Positions 61,577-64,000 of a DNA stretch of 64,000 bases are shown here, one piece after another (the first letter of the stretch is position 1; every line of letters begins with the position of its first letter). The notes beneath the pieces were generated by a model that did no database searches, had not been told where the DNA came from, and was given only the letters and a program-made list of their open reading frames with translations. The DNA is from Vibrio hippocampi. GTDB lineage: Bacteria > Pseudomonadota > Gammaproteobacteria > Enterobacterales > Vibrionaceae. The translations under genes and the position numbers were made by a program. Where the stretch lies: positions 1,426,001 through 1,490,000 of the forward strand of contig NZ_CAKLCM010000003.1 in the NCBI RefSeq assembly GCF_921292975.1, read 5' to 3'.

Positions 61577-61628
61577 TTTCTTTATAAACTTTCTTTATAG
61601 ACTTTCTTTATAAACTTTCTTTATAAAC
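61577..61628. repeat. tandem array, 13 bp x 4
   Basis: TTTCTTTATAAAC is repeated four times, with one base changed in the second copy, 9 bases before the ribosome site of a short leader ORF. Confidence 0.95.
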
Positions 61629-61646
61629 ATAGCTTAGGAGGATTTC

Positions 61647-61691
61647 ATGATTGTAATGCACACCCACCCGGTAAAAGTGGCGGTTATTTAA
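61647..61691 (+). CDS. possible 14-codon leader peptide
   Basis: MIVMHTHPVKVAVI followed by TAA. The ATG is preceded by AGGAGGA at a 6-base distance, the best ribosome site in this region. A leader-peptide role for the downstream GTPase gene is possible, but its codons show no clear run of one amino acid. It is too short to judge by coding statistics. Confidence 0.4.
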   Translation: MIVMHTHPVKVAVI

Positions 61692-61732
61692 TTAATTTAG
61701 CGAATCTTTGTTACTTCATTCTATTTACAACA

Positions 61733-61849
61733 ATGTCGCTTATCCTACCTGCCCATTTACCCGGTGTTTATAACCGGGGTCTCCGTGCTTTTAGTCAACT
61801 TACCGCTTTTCGTAAACTGACAAGTTTTGGCACACTTACAAAAAAGTAA
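61733..61849 (+). CDS. possible 38-codon small protein in leader
   Basis: An ATG-initiated frame encoding MSLILPAHLPGVYNRGLRAF and onward to a basic end. No clear ribosome site precedes it. It covers the GC-rich hairpin and may simply be RNA structure; kept as a low-confidence call. Confidence 0.2.
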   Translation: MSLILPAHLPGVYNRGLRAFSQLTAFRKLTSFGTLTKK

Positions 61850-61913
61850 GCTCCTGACCCTTTGAATTTTTGCTGATTTACGCAATTAATTTATGCCATC
61901 AATAGGACTTACA

Positions 61914-62969
61914 ATGTCATCTCATTTTTCATATCCAATGTCGCTACCCGAACTTGGTTGGAAATCATTTTTTCAACAACAACTGACTCTCGATGATTAC
62001 GAGGACACTTCAGTCGCCCGTATCATTGCTCACCACCGCAGTGGTTATATTGTCGCAACCGAGACTCAGGAGTTTCACCTTGAGCATCATATCTCGCACC
62101 CTCAAATGACGGTGGGAGACTGGATATTGATAGACAGTGAGCTTCGTTTCAAACGACTACTAGAGCGCAAGTCTCTGTTTAGTCGCAAAGCGCCCGGCTC
62201 AAAGCTAGAGCAACAGTTTATTGCGGCTAATGTCGATACCGTGTTTATTGTCTGCTCACTCAACCACGACTTTAACCTTAGTCGCATCGAGCGTTATCTG
62301 GCTTTAGTCAATGAGTCACAAGCGCAAACCGTGATCGTATTAACCAAGATGGATCTGTGCCCTGACGTTGAATCAATGCGTCAACAGGTCCAATCCCTTG
62401 ACCCATTTATGGTAGTTGAAACGGTCAACAGCTTAGATAACTATTCACTCAAGGGGCTAAAATCTTGGTGTGGACAGAGCCAAACCGTCGCCTTTATGGG
62501 ATCGTCCGGTGTGGGGAAATCTACTCTAGTCAACAGCTTGCTGAGTAATCAAGCCCAAGCCACGGGTGGGATTCGTGAAGACGACAGTAAAGGGCGTCAC
62601 ACCACGACTTCACGCTCTATGCACAAAATGCCCGATGGCGGCTTGCTACTCGACACGCCGGGCATGCGAGAGATACAACTCGCCGGTAATGAGACTGGCG
62701 TCGCTGAAACCTTTGCGGATATCGAATCTTTGATAGAACAGTGTCGCTTTAGTGACTGTCAGCATCAAAACGAACCGGGTTGCGCTGTTCGCAAAGCCTT
62801 GCAACAAGGCTCCATTGAGGAAAGACGGTTAGACAACTACTTCAAACTGCTCCGCGAACAAGCCCGCAACAGCGCCTCCTTGGCAGAAAAGCGCAGCAAC
62901 GCTAAGCAATTTGGTAAGTATATTAAATCGGTACAATCGGAAAGTCGTCACCGTAAAAAAGGGTTCTAG
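61914..62969 (+). CDS. RsgA-family circularly permuted GTPase
   Basis: 351 aa from the ATG at 61914, with AGGA at a 6-base distance; an ATG 21 bases earlier lacks a site. The permuted order is clear: an OB-like domain (about 30-85), G4 in VLTKMD, then G1 [15 protein letters not shown]3 LDTPGMR, and a C-terminal zinc motif C-x4-C-x-H-x5-C ([14 protein letters not shown]). RsgA helps mature the 30S subunit. The core rsgA gene of Vibrio usually sits near orn/psd, which are absent here, so this may be a paralogue. Confidence 0.88.
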   Translation: MSSHFSYPMSLPELGWKSFFQQQLTLDDYEDTSVARIIAHHRSGYIVATETQEFHLEHHISHPQMTVGDWILIDSELRFKRLLERKSLFSRKAPGSKLEQQFIAANVDTVFIVCSLNHDFNLSRIERYLALVNESQAQTVIVLTKMDLCPDVESMRQQVQSLDPFMVVETVNSLDNYSLKGLKSWCGQSQTVAFMGSSGVGKSTLVNSLLSNQAQATGGIREDDSKGRHTTTSRSMHKMPDGGLLLDTPGMREIQLAGNETGVAETFADIESLIEQCRFSDCQHQNEPGCAVRKALQQGSIEERRLDNYFKLLREQARNSASLAEKRSNAKQFGKYIKSVQSESRHRKKGF

Positions 62970-62976
62970 GCACTGA

Positions 62977-63028
62977 TAAACCCAAACCACCTCAAGCGAC
63001 CAAGTTCAGTGAGGTGGATTTGGGTTTA
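62977..63028. repeat. palindromic intergenic element, variant copy
   Basis: TAAACCCAAACCACCTC and GAGGTGGATTTGGGTTTA form nearly perfect arms around a loop with AAG and AAGTTCAGT. It differs from the 40121 copy by paired changes in both arms. It also stands where a terminator for the GTPase gene would be expected. Confidence 0.75.
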
Positions 63029-63201
63029 TGTTTTGCTCATGGCTTCATCGAAACAAGTAAAAGACAGCCTCCCTAGCCCTATGTCACTGACTATCGTTAT
63101 ACTTCTGAGTGCGACCATTATTTAGCAACTCACACTTGAAAAATCGATGACCTTGTCTGTCTCAGTGAATCTAATTGTTGCCTAGTGATGACCTCATCCG
63201 C

Positions 63202-64000
63202 TTAATAGCAATTCAAATCTACCGCAGAGGTTCCCCCACTTCTCCCCCAACCCACTACCGTCCCATCTGACTTTAGTGCGACAAACGCACCACCAATGGC
63301 AAAAATCGTATCTACACTCGTCAACTGCGATTGTACAGAGGAAGAATCACCACCATAAGTAGAAAGACCCCAAGTCACCACGGTCCCATCCGACTTTAAG
63401 GCCGCAAACGCATAGTCACTAGAAAAAATAGTATCCACACCCGTAAGCTGTGATTGCACAGAGGATGAATCACCACCATAATCAGAGCGCCCCCAAGTCA
63501 CCACTGTCCCATCCGACTTTAGGGCGGCAAATGCACCATGATGGGCGGAAACAATCGTATCCACTCCCGTCAACTGTGATTGCACCGCGGAGGAATCACC
63601 ACCATAACTAGAATTGCCCCAAGTCACCACTGTCCCATCCGACTTTAGGGCGGCAAATGCCTGACTAGTAGAAACAATCGTCTTCACACCCATAAGTTGC
63701 GATTGTACCGCAGATGAATCGCCACCATAAGAGCTATGCCCCCATGTCACGACCGTTCCATTCGACCTTAACGCAGCAAAAGCCCTCCCATAGTGACCAG
63801 AAAAAATAGTATCCACACCCGTAAGCTGCGATTGTACAGAGGATGAGTCACCACCATAACTAGAATTGCCCCAAGTCACCACTGTCCCATCCGACTTTAG
63901 GGCGGCAAGCGCATATCGATTAGAAAAAATCGTCGTCACATTCGTCAGTTGCGATTGCACCGCGGAAGAATCACCACCATAAGTAGAATCGCCCCAAGTC
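63202..64000 (-). CDS. RCC1-like repeat protein, 5' part outside window
   Basis: The minus-strand frame is open from the right edge to a stop at 63202, giving 266 codons of the C-terminal part. It consists of about seven units of some 41 residues, each of the form ALKSDGTVVTWG-SSYGGDSSSVQSQLTGVDTIFS. The ALKSDGTVVTWG core resembles RCC1/BLIP-II beta-propeller blades found in surface or secreted proteins. The units are also close at the DNA level (period about 123 bp), pointing to recent expansion. The chain ends GGTSAVDLNCY. Function and N-terminal signals cannot be seen. Confidence 0.75.
   Translation of the reverse strand, partial: TWGDSTYGGDSSAVQSQLTNVTTIFSNRYALAALKSDGTVVTWGNSSYGGDSSSVQSQLTGVDTIFSGHYGRAFAALRSNGTVVTWGHSSYGGDSSAVQSQLMGVKTIVSTSQAFAALKSDGTVVTWGNSSYGGDSSAVQSQLTGVDTIVSAHHGAFAALKSDGTVVTWGRSDYGGDSSSVQSQLTGVDTIFSSDYAFAALKSDGTVVTWGLSTYGGDSSSVQSQLTSVDTIFAIGGAFVALKSDGTVVGWGRSGGTSAVDLNCY

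Larger units (their letters stand above)
61402..61913. other. long leader region ahead of RsgA-like gene
   Basis: Contains a 13-bp x 4 array (61577-61628), a short ORF with an AGGAGGA site (61647-61691), a second small ORF (61733-61849), a GC-rich hairpin ACCCGGT/ACCGGGGT near 61759-61780, and a CTTAC-a6-GTAAG hairpin near 61836-61851. The layout suggests a regulated 5' leader, but the ligand or signal is unknown. Confidence 0.5.

Overview
The window looks like a chromosomal segment of a Vibrio or close Vibrionaceae relative. This is inferred from gene content: a GlyGly-CTERM extracellular nuclease, DUF2913, DUF3297 and DUF2057 proteins, an NhaD antiporter, a CosR/EctR-like MarR regulator beside a proXWV transporter, a metE/metR pair, and an orphan napGH pair. 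No phage, insertion sequence, CRISPR array or rRNA is visible. One tRNA gene (tRNA-Leu, anticodon GAG) is present. Both ends cut genes: an acetyltransferase at the left and a highly repetitive RCC1-like protein at the right.

Layout. 1-1040: two GNAT acetyltransferases. 1174-8755: an envelope locus on the minus strand with two exported proteins built from duplicated LTxxQ (Spy/CpxP-like) segments, one carrying a C-terminal haem c domain, plus a histidine kinase, an OmpR-type regulator and a metallophosphoesterase; a KdgM-type porin is divergent. 9162-14551: a small membrane protein, DUF3297, a dienelactone-hydrolase-like protein, and metE with divergent metR. 14631-18303: a permease, a CXXC mini-thioredoxin, an ECF sigma factor with Cys/His-rich tail, and a CoA-disulfide reductase-rhodanese fusion preceded by two ATTAG/CTAAT dyads. 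18566-25149: an ExeM-type nuclease with a PurR-like operator, DUF2913, tRNA-Leu and a 5'-nucleotidase lipoprotein, together suggesting use of external nucleic acids. 25364-31564: a DMT exporter, an alcohol dehydrogenase-like protein, proXWV and the MarR regulator. 31860-38518: a DUF2061 protein, a choice-of-anchor-I protein, a RecQ-family helicase and napGH. 38813-51556: a Sel1-repeat membrane protein, a GlgX-type debranching enzyme, DUF2057, a DASS symporter, an alpha/beta hydrolase, an AEC transporter, an unusual protein with two winged-helix-like segments and a PD-(D/E)XK-like domain, NhaD, UspA and a CtlX-like hydrolase. 52044-63028: an ABC exporter, a copper-delivery operon (FixH/YtkA-like protein, SCO, PCuAC), RidA, glpK, glpD, gamma-glutamyltransferase, and an RsgA-family GTPase behind a long leader with small ORFs.

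Two patterns run across the window. First, more than 25 short tandem duplications (units of 8-21 bp, 2-6 copies) sit mostly just after stop codons or at protein termini. Those inside genes have units of 12, 15 or 18 bp, so they keep the frame, while intergenic ones take any length. Second, a palindromic intergenic element occurs three times, with compensatory changes between its arms. The most interesting candidates for a new system are the LTxxQ/cytochrome/two-component locus, the persulfide-like module at 14631-18398, and the winged-helix/nuclease-like protein at 47279-48163.
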